The notes under the pieces were generated by a model. The model did not search any database, was not told the DNA's origin, and saw only the letters and a program-made list of their open reading frames with translations. A DNA stretch of 64,000 nucleotides. Origin: an uncultured Acholeplasmatales bacterium. GTDB lineage: Bacteria; Bacillota_I; Bacilli_A; Acholeplasmatales; Anaeroplasmataceae. Location of the stretch: positions 1 through 64,000 of the forward strand of contig CALUXS010000009.1 in assembly GCA_944324805.1 (NCBI GenBank). Direction: 5' to 3'. How positions within the stretch are numbered: position 1 is the first letter of the stretch; every line of letters begins with the position of its first letter. A program made the position numbers and the translations under genes. Of this stretch, positions 16,586 to 25,456 are shown piece by piece.

Positions 16586-17332
16586 ATGGTATTGTTGGTT
16601 GATATAGGTAACTCAAATGTTACATTTGGTATTTTAGAAAATAAAATGATAAAGAGGACATTTAGGTTGGTTACATCAACTGATAAGTCTGCTGACGAGT
16701 ATGGATTAAATCTTGCACCTTTTTTAAAAGATTATATTTTAAATGATGTTTTCATTTGTAGTGTTGTTCCGGTCGTAACTAGTTTATTGAAGAAGGCGTT
16801 TGAAAAGTATTATAACATTTCGCCAAAAATTATGGGAGTCGGAATGAAGACTGGCTTGAAGATTCATTCAGATGATCCAAAAAGTGTTGGTGCTGACTTA
16901 ATAGCTGATTCGATTGCTGCAACTCTTCATTATGAAGAATGCTTGGTTATTGATTTAGGAACTGCAACAAAATTCTTATATATTAAAAATAATGCTCTTG
17001 ATGGTGTTGTTATAGCTCCTGGTGTTGCTATTTCTACAAAGGCTATGATTTCTCATGCTGCATTATTACCAAATATTGAACTTGTGGCACCTAAAAAAGT
17101 TTTAAATACTAGTACAATACCATGTATGCAATCTGGGGTTATATTTGGTTTTGCTTCAATGCTTGATGGTATGATTGATAAAATTAAAAAGGAACTTAAT
17201 AAACCTAATCTAAATGTAATTGGAACAGGTGGTCTAGCAAAATTAATAATTCCTAACTGCAACGCAAATATTGAATTAAAAGAAGATTTAATATTAGAAG
17301 GTTTAGCAAAAATTTACGAAAAGAATAGTTAA
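16586..17332 (+). CDS. coaX: Type III pantothenate kinase CoaX
   Basis: Catalyses the first step of CoA synthesis, pantothenate to 4'-phosphopantothenate. The 248-residue ASKHA-fold protein has 'MVLLVDIGNSNVTFGIL' (phosphate-1 motif), 'VGADLIADSIAA', 'CLVIDLGTATKF' (phosphate-2), and 'GVVIAPGVAIS'. All are CoaX hallmarks. Length is normal. It is cotranscribed with the S component, which supports pantothenate uptake followed by trapping as the phosphate. A terminator follows. Confidence 0.96.
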   Translation: MVLLVDIGNSNVTFGILENKMIKRTFRLVTSTDKSADEYGLNLAPFLKDYILNDVFICSVVPVVTSLLKKAFEKYYNISPKIMGVGMKTGLKIHSDDPKSVGADLIADSIAATLHYEECLVIDLGTATKFLYIKNNALDGVVIAPGVAISTKAMISHAALLPNIELVAPKKVLNTSTIPCMQSGVIFGFASMLDGMIDKIKKELNKPNLNVIGTGGLAKLIIPNCNANIELKEDLILEGLAKIYEKNS

Positions 17333-17340
17333 ATAAAAGA

Positions 17341-17372
17341 AAAAAGCTTTTAATTATTGAAAGCTTTTTTTT
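17341..17372 (+). terminator. Terminator after coaX
   Basis: AAAAAGCTTT and AAAGCTTTTT pair around a 9-base loop, followed by more T residues. Confidence 0.8.
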
Positions 17373-17414
17373 ATTATGTTATTATTTAATCATATGAGAA
17401 AGGAAAGTTTGGAA

Positions 17415-19103
17415 ATGAGTTATTTAGAAAAAGTTAATTTATGGAAAAGCTATGAAAATTTAGATTCTAATTTAAAAAAAGAATTAGAAAGTATGGATGC
17501 AAAGGCATTAGAAGAAGCATTCACTAATGATTTAGAATTTGGTACTGGGGGATTAAGAGGAATTCTTGGTGTTGGTACAAATCGAATGAATGTTTACATT
17601 GTTGCAAAGGCAACTTTAGGATTTGGACGTTACTTGAAAAATTTCCCTAACGCACTAAAGCGCGGAGTTGCAATTTCACATGATAATCGTCATCAATCTA
17701 AAGAATTTGCTCGTATGTCAGCTGAGGTTCTATCTACATTAGGATTCCATGTATACTTGTTTGAGGACCTAAGACCAACCCCTGAGTTATCATTTGCTGT
17801 TCGTCATTTTGGGTGCGTTGGTGGTATTATGATTACTGCAAGCCATAATCCTAAGGAATATAATGGTTATAAAATATATGATGAGACAGGATGCCAATTA
17901 GTTCCTGCTGAAGCTGATAAGGTAATAGCAGAAATTAATAAAATTACAGATTATTTTGCTATTGATCATAGTAAAGGCCATGAGAATATACAGTATATAG
18001 GAAAAGAAGTTGATGAAGAATATATCAAAGAAGTTAAGAAAATCATTTTAAGACCAAATTTAAAGAAAAATTTCAAAATGGTTTATACTCCTTTACATGG
18101 TACAGGACAAGTTTTTGCAGTAGATGTATTAAGAAGTTGTGGTTATGATGTAACCCCTGTTGCATGTCAAATGACACCAGATCCAAATTTCTCAGGAGTT
18201 AAGACATCAAATCCTGAAAATAAAGAAGCTTATGATGAAGCAATTGATTTGGCAAAGCAAATTGGTGCAAGTGTAGTTTTGGCAACAGATCCAGATGCTG
18301 ACAGACTTGGTATTGCTGTACTTCATAATGGTGAATATCACCTATTTACTGGAAATCAAACTGCATCAATTGTATTAGAATATATATTAAAGACTAGAAA
18401 AGAATTAGGAACATTACCAAAAGATGGATATGTATTTACTACTAATGTTTCATCTTCGTTACCTGTAGTTATAGCCAAAAGCTATGGAATGAATGTTGAA
18501 ATAACACTAACTGGCTTTAAATTCATAGGCGAAAAGGCTCGTGAGATGGAAAATGGTAAAGGTACATATGTATTTGGTTTTGAAGAATCATATGGATGCT
18601 TGATTAGTGATTGCGTACGTGATAAGGACTCTATTCAAGCAATATTGATGCTTTCTGAAGCTGCAGCATATTATTTTGAAAAAGGTATGGATTTATATGA
18701 TGCCCTAGAAGAAATATATGCAAAATATGGCTATTTCCAAGAAGGAATTACTAATATTGGCCTATCAGGACTTGAAGGAAGTAAAAAAATTCAAAGAATA
18801 ATGGATTATTTCCGTAATAATGAAATTAATTTACCAAGCTTTAATATATTGGTTAAGGATGATGTAAAATTAGGAATTAAAAAGGATTTTGCAAATAAAA
18901 CAGAAGAAAAAATACTTTTACCTAAGAGCAATGTAATTAAATATTATTTGAATGATAATATGTGGTTTGTTCTTCGTCCTAGTGGTACTGAGCCTAAGCT
19001 AAAAGTATATTATGGAGTAAAAGGTAAATCAGAATCTGATGCTAAAGAATTACTAGAAAAGTTAAAAGCAGAAGTTTTAAAAATTGTAAATGAAATAGAA
19101 TAG
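17415..19103 (+). CDS. Phosphoglucomutase/phosphomannomutase
   Basis: An alpha-D-phosphohexomutase of the PgcA group, interconverting sugar 1- and 6-phosphates for glycolipid, glycogen or envelope synthesis. The 562-residue protein has the catalytic serine loop 'GIMITASHNPKEYNGYKIY', metal loop 'DPDADRLG', sugar-binding 'GFEESYGC', and phosphate-binding 'RPSGTEPKLKVY'. All are intact. ATG 17415 has the site AAAGGAAAG (17399-17407); an upstream in-frame ATG is possible but lacks one. It is monocistronic. Glucose and mannose specificity cannot be told apart here. Confidence 0.94.
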   Translation: MSYLEKVNLWKSYENLDSNLKKELESMDAKALEEAFTNDLEFGTGGLRGILGVGTNRMNVYIVAKATLGFGRYLKNFPNALKRGVAISHDNRHQSKEFARMSAEVLSTLGFHVYLFEDLRPTPELSFAVRHFGCVGGIMITASHNPKEYNGYKIYDETGCQLVPAEADKVIAEINKITDYFAIDHSKGHENIQYIGKEVDEEYIKEVKKIILRPNLKKNFKMVYTPLHGTGQVFAVDVLRSCGYDVTPVACQMTPDPNFSGVKTSNPENKEAYDEAIDLAKQIGASVVLATDPDADRLGIAVLHNGEYHLFTGNQTASIVLEYILKTRKELGTLPKDGYVFTTNVSSSLPVVIAKSYGMNVEITLTGFKFIGEKAREMENGKGTYVFGFEESYGCLISDCVRDKDSIQAILMLSEAAAYYFEKGMDLYDALEEIYAKYGYFQEGITNIGLSGLEGSKKIQRIMDYFRNNEINLPSFNILVKDDVKLGIKKDFANKTEEKILLPKSNVIKYYLNDNMWFVLRPSGTEPKLKVYYGVKGKSESDAKELLEKLKAEVLKIVNEIE

Positions 19104-19110
19104 AATAAAT

Positions 19111-19151
19111 AAGAAAAAGGGGCTGACACAATTTGTCAGTCCCTTTTTCTT
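19111..19151. terminator. Bidirectional terminator
   Basis: A long stem (AAGAAAAAGGGGCTGACA with its partner at 19134-19151, one G-T pair) separates the convergent mutase and ATP-grasp genes. A and T runs serve both strands. Confidence 0.9.
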
Positions 19152-20337
19152 ATTGTTTAGAAAGAACAAATGCTTTAAAGTATTCAACTTCATCGATTGT
19201 TTTAAATGTAGCTATAAAGAATTCTTGTCCCATTGCTGCAGATAAAATATCAGGCATTCGATCATGCATCTTAATATTTTTTTGATAATTGTATAAAATT
19301 TCATCTGTACTATGAGAATAATTAAAACGATCTCTTCTTCCTACATAAACACAGTAAAATTTGTCTTTATCTAAATCTACATTAGTACTATTATAGCAAA
19401 TAACATCAGCATATATTTGATATGTATCAGCAGAACTAGCAAAATTGATCATATCAGGCGTGTATCCACCAGGTGGTCTCATATTGACCTCTAAAGCTAC
19501 AACATCGCCGATTTTACCAAGTCCATCTTTAGCTTTTGTTAATCTAAAAAATTCTAAATGAAAATAACGTGATTTTATATTGAAGGCTTTAAGTACAGCC
19601 TGTCCAGCATTGAAAACATCTTGTGGAACCTCTTTATTGACATAATATGTAACCTCAAGATTTTCATTTACAATGTCCATAATTGATGGTGGAAATATTT
19701 CGTTATCACAAAATATGACATTACTATCATCATCACAAATACCATCAAATGAGATTATATTCCCTTCTATGAATTCTTCAAGTATATATGGAATAGTGTA
19801 ATGATGATTATGAAACCTTTCCAAATCAGCATAGCATTTAATCTTAAAAGTTTCAGCTGCACCAACGCCAACATCAGGCTTAGCGACAACTGGATAGCCT
19901 ACTAAATTAATAAATTCTAAATCATCCTTTATATTTGTGGAAAATTTATAACGCGCAACAGGAACACCAGCTTTTGTATAATGTGCCTTCATATGTGATT
20001 TTGATGTAAATTCCAAAACATCATTCGGCTTTGCTCCCTTAATGTTAAAATCTAACCTCAATTTAGCATCTTGTTTTAACCAGTATTCATTGTTTGATTC
20101 TAAAACATCGATTTTTCCATATTTAAATGCAAAAAATGCAACGGCACGATATACCTCATCGTAATTCTCTAGACTATTGACATAATAATATTCTGTTAAA
20201 GAATTTTTTGTTTCTATAGACAGCTCATGGTATGGCGTATCACCAATCCCAAGAACATTAACACCATTTTTTAGTAATCTATCACAAAAACGATAATAAG
20301 TCTTAGGAAAATTTGGTGAAATAAAAATGAAATTCAT
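19150..20337 (-). CDS. ATP-grasp domain protein, substrate unknown
   Basis: A 395-residue enzyme of the ATP-grasp (carboxylate-amine/thiol ligase) superfamily. An N-terminal Rossmann-like preATP-grasp domain ('MNFIFISPNFPKTYYRF') is followed by the ATP-binding 'GYPVVAKPDVGVGAAETFKI' and 'PYILEEFIEGNIISFDGIC', and the Mg-binding end 'VVALEVNMRPPGGYTPDM' with the E-x-N-x-R motif. The C-terminal 70 residues are a small separate domain. It is orphaned between terminators, so no pathway context exists; dipeptide or peptide-like ligase chemistry (carnosine-synthase-like group) is the family expectation. Ribosome site AAGGGGGAG precedes the start. Confidence 0.85.
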   Translation of the reverse strand: MNFIFISPNFPKTYYRFCDRLLKNGVNVLGIGDTPYHELSIETKNSLTEYYYVNSLENYDEVYRAVAFFAFKYGKIDVLESNNEYWLKQDAKLRLDFNIKGAKPNDVLEFTSKSHMKAHYTKAGVPVARYKFSTNIKDDLEFINLVGYPVVAKPDVGVGAAETFKIKCYADLERFHNHHYTIPYILEEFIEGNIISFDGICDDDSNVIFCDNEIFPPSIMDIVNENLEVTYYVNKEVPQDVFNAGQAVLKAFNIKSRYFHLEFFRLTKAKDGLGKIGDVVALEVNMRPPGGYTPDMINFASSADTYQIYADVICYNSTNVDLDKDKFYCVYVGRRDRFNYSHSTDEILYNYQKNIKMHDRMPDILSAAMGQEFFIATFKTIDEVEYFKAFVLSKQ

Positions 20338-20350
20338 AATAACTCCCCCT

Positions 20351-20367
20351 TTCTATCAATGATAGAA
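20351..20367 (-). promoter_or_regulatory. Perfect dyad next to the ATP-grasp ribosome site
   Basis: TTCTATCA-A-TGATAGAA is a perfect 8-bp dyad touching the ribosome site of the ATP-grasp gene, downstream of a TGcTATAAT-type -10 (minus strand, around 20406-20414). It could be a repressor operator or an mRNA hairpin that controls translation. Confidence 0.45.
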
Positions 20368-20454
20368 GTACCTAAAATAGAAAAAATTTTAGATGCTTTC
20401 AAAAATTATAGCACAAGTAGATTTGAAAATAAATAATTCTAATAATTTTCTATT

Positions 20455-21324
20455 TTATTTTGCATTATTTAATAGATTTTTTAAATCATCACAAGTAAAA
20501 ATGTATTTTTTATTGCAAAAGTTACAATTTATTTCAAAATCTTTATTTTCCGCAATCATTTCCTCTAATTCTTTTTTACCTAGAGAAATTAATCCACGAG
20601 AAAATCTTTCCTTTGAACAATCACAATTATATTCTAAATTAACTTTTTCTAATAACTTATAATCACCATTTGATATTAAACTGATAATGTCTTCAGGAGT
20701 TTTGCCTTCGTTAATTAGAGAAGAAATTGGTTTGATTTCAGATAATATTTTTTCTAGCTGAGAAATAGTTTCTTCAGGACAATCAGGCATGACTTGAACT
20801 AGGAAACCACCAGCATCTGATACTTTTCCTTCTTTATCAAAAAGTACGCCTAAACTTATTGCGGTTGGAGTTTGCTCAGATTGCCAAAAATAATTATTAA
20901 AATCTTCAGCTATTTCACCAGAAATTAAATTAGTAGAAGAACTGAATGGTTCTTTTAAACCTAAATCTTTTATCACTTCAATGACACCATCAGTACCAAC
21001 TGCTTTACCAACTGCAAGTTTTCCATTGTTATTCGTTAGATAAACACCTGGATTATGTACAAATCCTCTTACTTTTGCATACTTTGCTTCAACTGTAATT
21101 TGCCCAATAGGTCCTCCACCATTAATTTTAATTGTGATTCGTTCACCTGCTTTTTGCATTGTTGACATTATTGCAGCCATTGTTAAAGTTCTACCCAAAG
21201 CTGCAGCACTAGTTGGCCACATATTATGAATTTCTTGCGCATGCTTACATATATTAGTAGTATTAGCAGCATAAATTCTTATCTTATCATTATAGCATGT
21301 TGCTATGTTTAAATAATCATTCAT
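20455..21324 (-). CDS. hslO: Redox-regulated chaperone Hsp33
   Basis: Hsp33 is a holdase activated by oxidation: its zinc-bound cysteines form disulfides and the protein unfolds into an active chaperone. The 289-residue protein keeps the N-terminal core with 'INGGGPIGQITVEA' and the C-terminal redox switch C-x-C ('YNCDCSKERF') and C-x-x-C ('CNFCNKKY'). ATG 21324 gives the usual start MNDYLNIATC, with AAGTGAG as ribosome site; the longer reading frame is unlikely. It is transcribed away from htpG. Its own -35 (TTGTTT, 21370-21375 reverse) lies 5 bases from the CIRCE operator, so both chaperone genes may share heat control. Confidence 0.95.
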   Translation of the reverse strand: MNDYLNIATCYNDKIRIYAANTTNICKHAQEIHNMWPTSAAALGRTLTMAAIMSTMQKAGERITIKINGGGPIGQITVEAKYAKVRGFVHNPGVYLTNNNGKLAVGKAVGTDGVIEVIKDLGLKEPFSSSTNLISGEIAEDFNNYFWQSEQTPTAISLGVLFDKEGKVSDAGGFLVQVMPDCPEETISQLEKILSEIKPISSLINEGKTPEDIISLISNGDYKLLEKVNLEYNCDCSKERFSRGLISLGKKELEEMIAENKDFEINCNFCNKKYIFTCDDLKNLLNNAK

Positions 21325-21379
21325 ATAATCACTCACTTTCGGAGCAATTTTATCACAAATGAAATTAAAAAACAAGTTT

Positions 21380-21406
21380 TTGGCACTTTAGTGTTGACAG
21401 TGCTAA
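21380..21406. promoter_or_regulatory. CIRCE-type HrcA operator at htpG/hslO
   Basis: TTGGCACTT-N9-CAGTGCTAA matches the CIRCE consensus (TTAGCACTC-N9-GAGTGCTAA) at 15 of 18 arm positions with the exact 9-base spacer. It covers the htpG -35 box, the right place for repression by HrcA. Confidence 0.8.
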
Positions 21407-21422
21407 AAATGGGGTATATAAT
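21394..21422 (+). promoter_or_regulatory. Consensus sigma-A promoter of htpG
   Basis: TTGACA (21394-21399), 17 bases, TATAAT (21417-21422): a perfect consensus promoter, which would need a repressor to be kept low; the CIRCE element overlaps it. Confidence 0.92.
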
Positions 21423-21447
21423 TATTTTGTTGTTGGAGGTATTTAAC

Positions 21448-23328
21448 ATGAAAGAAACAAAAGAATTTAAAACAGAAACGAAAAAACTATTAGATATGAT
21501 GATTCATTCAATCTATACTCATAAAGAAATTTTCTTAAGGGAACTAATTTCTAATGCAAGTGATGCGATTGATAAACGTCATTTTATGTCATTAACAGAT
21601 AGCAATATTCCTAGTGTTGACTATCAGATACTAGTAGAGGCCGATAAAGCAAAACGTACATTAACAATTACTGATAATGGAATTGGTATGTCTAAAGAGG
21701 AATTAGAAAATAATTTAGGTACTATTGCTAAAAGTGGTTCAAAAGAATTTTTAGATAACTTAGATAAAAATACACCTGAGTTAGACATTATCGGACAATT
21801 TGGTGTTGGATTCTATAGTGCCTTTATGGTTGCAAATAAAGTTGAAGTATTAAGTCATAAAGTTGGATCTGATGCTACATATTTATTCACTTCAGAGGGT
21901 CTAGAAAATTATACAATTGAATCAAGTGATGAATTAATTGATGGTACTAAAATAACTTTATATTTACGTGAAAATAAGGATGAAGAAAATTATGACGAGT
22001 TCCTTGATGAATATACTATTAAAGAATTAGTTAGAAAATATTCTGATTATGTACGTTATCCAATTAAAACTTGGGTTACAAAGTATGACAAACCAGAAAA
22101 AGGAAAAGAAACTGAAGATAACACACATTTAGAATTAGAAACAATAAATTCAATGACTCCAATTTGGAAGAAAAATAAAAGTGAAGTCAAAGAAGAGGAG
22201 TTAAATGCATTCTACAAACAAAAATTTATGGATTATCAAGATCCATTAGCTAGTATTTTTGTAAATGTTGAAGGTATGCTAACATATAACGCTCTATTAT
22301 TTATACCACGTAAGCCAATGTTTAACATGTATAGTGATAAAAATGAACGTGGATTACAATTATATACAAAAGGTGTATTTATCCTTGATAAGTGCAAGGA
22401 TTTGATTCCTGAATATTTATATTTTGTCAAAGGATTAGTTGATAGTTCTGACTTACCACTAAATATTAGTCGTGAACTTTTACAAGAAGATCGTCAAATT
22501 AAGAAAATCGCTACTAATGTAGAAAAGAAAATTCTTCAAGAATTAGGTAGAATTCTAAAAAATGATCGTTCTAAATATGAGGAGTTCTTCAAAGACTATG
22601 GTAGGGCTTTAAAATACGGATTATATGAAAATTATGGTGCAAGAAAAGAAAGTCTTGAGGATTTAATTATTCTAGAGTCATTAAATGAAAATAAAAATAT
22701 AACTTTTGCTGAATATAAAGAAAAGATGCAAGAAAATCAAAAGAATATATACTTCGTAAGTGGAAAGACAAGAGAACAAGCTCTAAATCTTCCTCAAATG
22801 AGTTTATTAAAAAAGAAAAACTATGATGTATTGATATTAAAAGATGATGTAGATGAATTTATGCTTCAAGTCATGAAAAACTATAAAGATATAGAGTTTA
22901 AATCAATTAATCAAGGTGATTTAAATTTATTAGATGAAGAAGATGCTAAAAAGATTGATACTTTAAATGAAGAAAACAAAGATTTATTAACTGCAATAAA
23001 AGAATGCTTAAAGGATGATGTCTCAGATGTTATTTTATCAAAACGTCTTGTTGATGGAGCAGTTTGTTTATCAAGCAAAGATGGCTTAAGCATTGAAATG
23101 GAAAAAATTTTGAAGGAACAAGATTCATTTGCTAAGGCAGAACGTGTCCTAGAATTGAATCCAAATCATCCTATTTTTGCAAAATTAAAAGAATTGTTTG
23201 CTGCTGATAAAAATTCTATAAATGATTATGCGTCTTTATTATATGATCAAGCATTGATTATAGAAGGTTTACAACCAAAAGATCCAGTGAAATTTGCTAA
23301 TAAGGTTTCTGAATTACTACTAAAATAA
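21448..23328 (+). CDS. htpG: Chaperone HtpG (bacterial Hsp90)
   Basis: HtpG is an ATP-dependent dimeric chaperone. The 626-residue protein has the GHKL ATPase N-domain: 'IFLRELISNASDAIDK' (N-box), 'TDNGIGMSKEEL' (G1), 'GQFGVGFYSAFMV' (G2). The middle domain includes the catalytic-loop region 'DLPLNISRELLQEDRQIKK', and a C-terminal dimerisation domain follows. ATG 21448 lies behind TTGGAGG; the reading frame extends upstream through the promoter but that part is not coding. Control by HrcA through the overlapping CIRCE is predicted; in Bacillus subtilis htpG is HrcA-independent. Confidence 0.97.
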   Translation: MKETKEFKTETKKLLDMMIHSIYTHKEIFLRELISNASDAIDKRHFMSLTDSNIPSVDYQILVEADKAKRTLTITDNGIGMSKEELENNLGTIAKSGSKEFLDNLDKNTPELDIIGQFGVGFYSAFMVANKVEVLSHKVGSDATYLFTSEGLENYTIESSDELIDGTKITLYLRENKDEENYDEFLDEYTIKELVRKYSDYVRYPIKTWVTKYDKPEKGKETEDNTHLELETINSMTPIWKKNKSEVKEEELNAFYKQKFMDYQDPLASIFVNVEGMLTYNALLFIPRKPMFNMYSDKNERGLQLYTKGVFILDKCKDLIPEYLYFVKGLVDSSDLPLNISRELLQEDRQIKKIATNVEKKILQELGRILKNDRSKYEEFFKDYGRALKYGLYENYGARKESLEDLIILESLNENKNITFAEYKEKMQENQKNIYFVSGKTREQALNLPQMSLLKKKNYDVLILKDDVDEFMLQVMKNYKDIEFKSINQGDLNLLDEEDAKKIDTLNEENKDLLTAIKECLKDDVSDVILSKRLVDGAVCLSSKDGLSIEMEKILKEQDSFAKAERVLELNPNHPIFAKLKELFAADKNSINDYASLLYDQALIIEGLQPKDPVKFANKVSELLLK

Positions 23329-23344
23329 ATCAAAAAGGAATTAG

Positions 23345-23380
23345 AAAGGATTATGAACTGAACTGTTCTAATCCTTTTTT
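23345..23380 (+). terminator. Terminator after htpG
   Basis: AAAGGATTA(T)GAAC pairs with GTTCTAATCCTTT (one bulge), then a T run. Confidence 0.8.
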
Positions 23381-23485
23381 ATTTCATTAAATAAATATTA
23401 TCTAACAGAAAAATAAAATTGTGCAATTTTTTCCTTTAAAGAAAATTATAGAATAGTATAATTAGCCTTGTTAAGGAAGATGTAT

Positions 23486-24940
23486 ATGGATAAAAGTGTA
23501 GAAAAATCAATTGAAAGAAGAAAATTAATATTAAGTGGAGATATTTTTAAGACTATAGTAATAGTTTGCTTTCCACTGGCAATTTATCAATTTTTTAATA
23601 GCGTATCAACAGTAATTGATCAAATTATTTGTTCTAACATATCCGCGGAGGCATCTAATGCAGTCGGTTCAATTGCACAATTAAAAAATGCAATAAGTGC
23701 TTTTGGTGCCGGTTTGGCTGCAGGTGGTGCAGTTTTAGTTTCTAGATTGTATGGAGCAGGAAAAATAAAAGATGCAAAAAAAGCAAGTGGTAACTTGTTT
23801 ATTCTTGCATTAATTATGAGTGCAATAATAATAGTTTTGTTTATGCCACTTGCTGTTCCACTTATGAAACTTTGCCAAATTTCAGAAACTGCTATAGCTA
23901 TAGGGAAAACTTATTTTATTTTGCAACTTTTTGAACTAGCATTAGTGAGTATTAACAATGTATTTATAGGTTTGGAAAAAGCAAAAGGAAATTCAAAAAT
24001 AATTCTATACTTAAATGTTATTGTGTTAATAATAAAATTAGGGTTGAGTGCTATTTTTGTTTATGGTTTTCATTTTAAAGATATAATGTGGATTGAAATT
24101 GCTACAATAATTGCTCAATCAATGCTAACTATGGTTGGTTTTTACTTTATGTTTAGAAAATCAAACATTTTACAAATAACTATAGGGACTTTTAGGCTTG
24201 ATAAGAGTTTAGTAAAAACTATTATGATTTTATCAATTCCAATTTTCTTTGGAAAATTTGTAATGAATTTAGGTAAAGTTACAGTAAATGCCTTATGTGG
24301 TGGCTTTTATAATGCAACTACTGATGGATTAATAGTTGGTGCTTTAGGTGTTTCTAATAATATTTCTGGATTAACTACCTCAATTACAACTACTTTTGAA
24401 GATAGTGAATCTTCAATAGTTAGTCAAAATTTAGGAAATAGGAATTTAAAAAGATCCTTAAAAATCTTCACTAGGGTATTTTGTACAGCTATAGTTATAT
24501 CTATTATTGGTTATATTCTAACAAGATTTATACTATTGAATCAGGTTATTTCGCTTTTCCAAGGTAATGATGATAAAGGAATATATTATAGCAATATGAT
24601 AAAAGAAATATATGTTTATGATTCTTTATCTATCTTGGCATTAGGTGCTTGCTCTGCTGTATTGGGACTTTTGTACGGATTTGGAAAGACTTTCCTTGCT
24701 TCTATTTTGAATTTTTGCCGTATTGGGGTTCGTATTGTTTCAATTATTGTCATACATTATGCTTTTCCTAATATTAGTGGTCCTAGTTGTGCAGGTATTT
24801 CAATGGGCATATCAAATTGTACAATTTTCTTATTAGCAATAGTATTCTTTATAATTTTTTATACAGGCTTAAAGAAAAATGGATATAGAAATATGCACTT
24901 AGAAGATCCTGAACCTGGAGTAAGTGATGTTCAATTTTAA
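23486..24940 (+). CDS. MATE family efflux transporter
   Basis: A 12-helix multidrug/toxin extrusion antiporter of 484 residues. It begins with a short cytosolic tail, and the first helix pair holds 'YQFFNSVSTVIDQIICSNI', typical of MATE/DinF proteins; a duplicate bundle starts near residue 240 ('KTIMILSIPIFFGKFVMNLG'). Cation (Na+ or H+) and substrate cannot be told. ATG 23486 fits AAGGAAG (23474-23480) better than the ATG six bases earlier. It is a single gene with its own terminator. Confidence 0.9.
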   Translation: MDKSVEKSIERRKLILSGDIFKTIVIVCFPLAIYQFFNSVSTVIDQIICSNISAEASNAVGSIAQLKNAISAFGAGLAAGGAVLVSRLYGAGKIKDAKKASGNLFILALIMSAIIIVLFMPLAVPLMKLCQISETAIAIGKTYFILQLFELALVSINNVFIGLEKAKGNSKIILYLNVIVLIIKLGLSAIFVYGFHFKDIMWIEIATIIAQSMLTMVGFYFMFRKSNILQITIGTFRLDKSLVKTIMILSIPIFFGKFVMNLGKVTVNALCGGFYNATTDGLIVGALGVSNNISGLTTSITTTFEDSESSIVSQNLGNRNLKRSLKIFTRVFCTAIVISIIGYILTRFILLNQVISLFQGNDDKGIYYSNMIKEIYVYDSLSILALGACSAVLGLLYGFGKTFLASILNFCRIGVRIVSIIVIHYAFPNISGPSCAGISMGISNCTIFLLAIVFFIIFYTGLKKNGYRNMHLEDPEPGVSDVQF

Positions 24941-24950
24941 TTATTAAAAA

Positions 24951-24982
24951 AAAGATACCAACTTTTGGTATCTTTTTTTATT
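24951..24982 (+). terminator. Terminator after MATE gene
   Basis: AAAGATACCAA-CTT-TTGGTATCTTT, an 11-bp perfect stem followed by T residues. Confidence 0.9.
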
Positions 24983-25008
24983 TTATAATTAATATAATTT
25001 ATAAAATA

Positions 25009-25036
25009 TTGACAAAATATTAATTTATTTTATAAT
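25009..25036 (+). promoter_or_regulatory. Promoter of the DUF2089 operon
   Basis: TTGACA (25009-25014), 16 bases, TATAAT (25031-25036). Confidence 0.85.
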
Positions 25037-25066
25037 ATTATTAAGAAAGTTAAGGTGAACATTAAA

Positions 25067-25456
25067 ATGATTAATAAAAAAATTAATAAGTGTCCAATTT
25101 GTGGTCAAGAATTAATAATCACTAAAATGGAATGTTTAAGTTGCCACACTACAATTGAAGGAAAATTCAAAGAATCACGTTTTTCTAATTTGACAAATGA
25201 ACAACAAAATTTTGCACTTATTTTTATAAAAAATGCAGGAAATATTAAGGCAATAGAACAAGAATTGAATATTTCATATCCTACCGTAAAGAAAAACTTA
25301 GATGAACTAATTGAGGCACTAGGTTTTGAAGATATAGAGGTATTAGAAGAACATAATTTCAATAATAAATTTGATGTTTTGAATGCCTTGAAAAAAGGTG
25401 AAATTACTTTTGAAGAAGCTGAAAAAATATTAAAGGAGCTGAAAAATAATGACTAA
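25067..25456 (+). CDS. DUF2089 zinc-ribbon/HTH protein
   Basis: A 129-residue protein with an N-terminal zinc ribbon (CPIC...CLSC, residues 10-35) and a helix-turn-helix, 'GNIKAIEQELNISYPTVKKNLDEL', the signature of DUF2089. The C-terminal 'LKKGEITFEEAEKILKEL' is an SHOCT-like amphipathic segment. ATG 25067 has the site AAGGTGA. It overlaps the next gene by eight bases. The usual partners of such regulators are envelope-related DUF4097 proteins, as here, so it probably controls or modifies its own operon. Confidence 0.9.
   Translation: MINKKINKCPICGQELIITKMECLSCHTTIEGKFKESRFSNLTNEQQNFALIFIKNAGNIKAIEQELNISYPTVKKNLDELIEALGFEDIEVLEEHNFNNKFDVLNALKKGEITFEEAEKILKELKNND

Noticed and set aside
20393-20662. 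Plus-strand reading frame of 89 codons over the 3' end of hslO
   Set aside because: Overlaps hslO antisense and reads as composition-driven sequence.
21391-21447. Longer htpG start (GTG at 21391)
   Set aside because: That segment holds the promoter and operator; ATG 21448 has the ribosome site.
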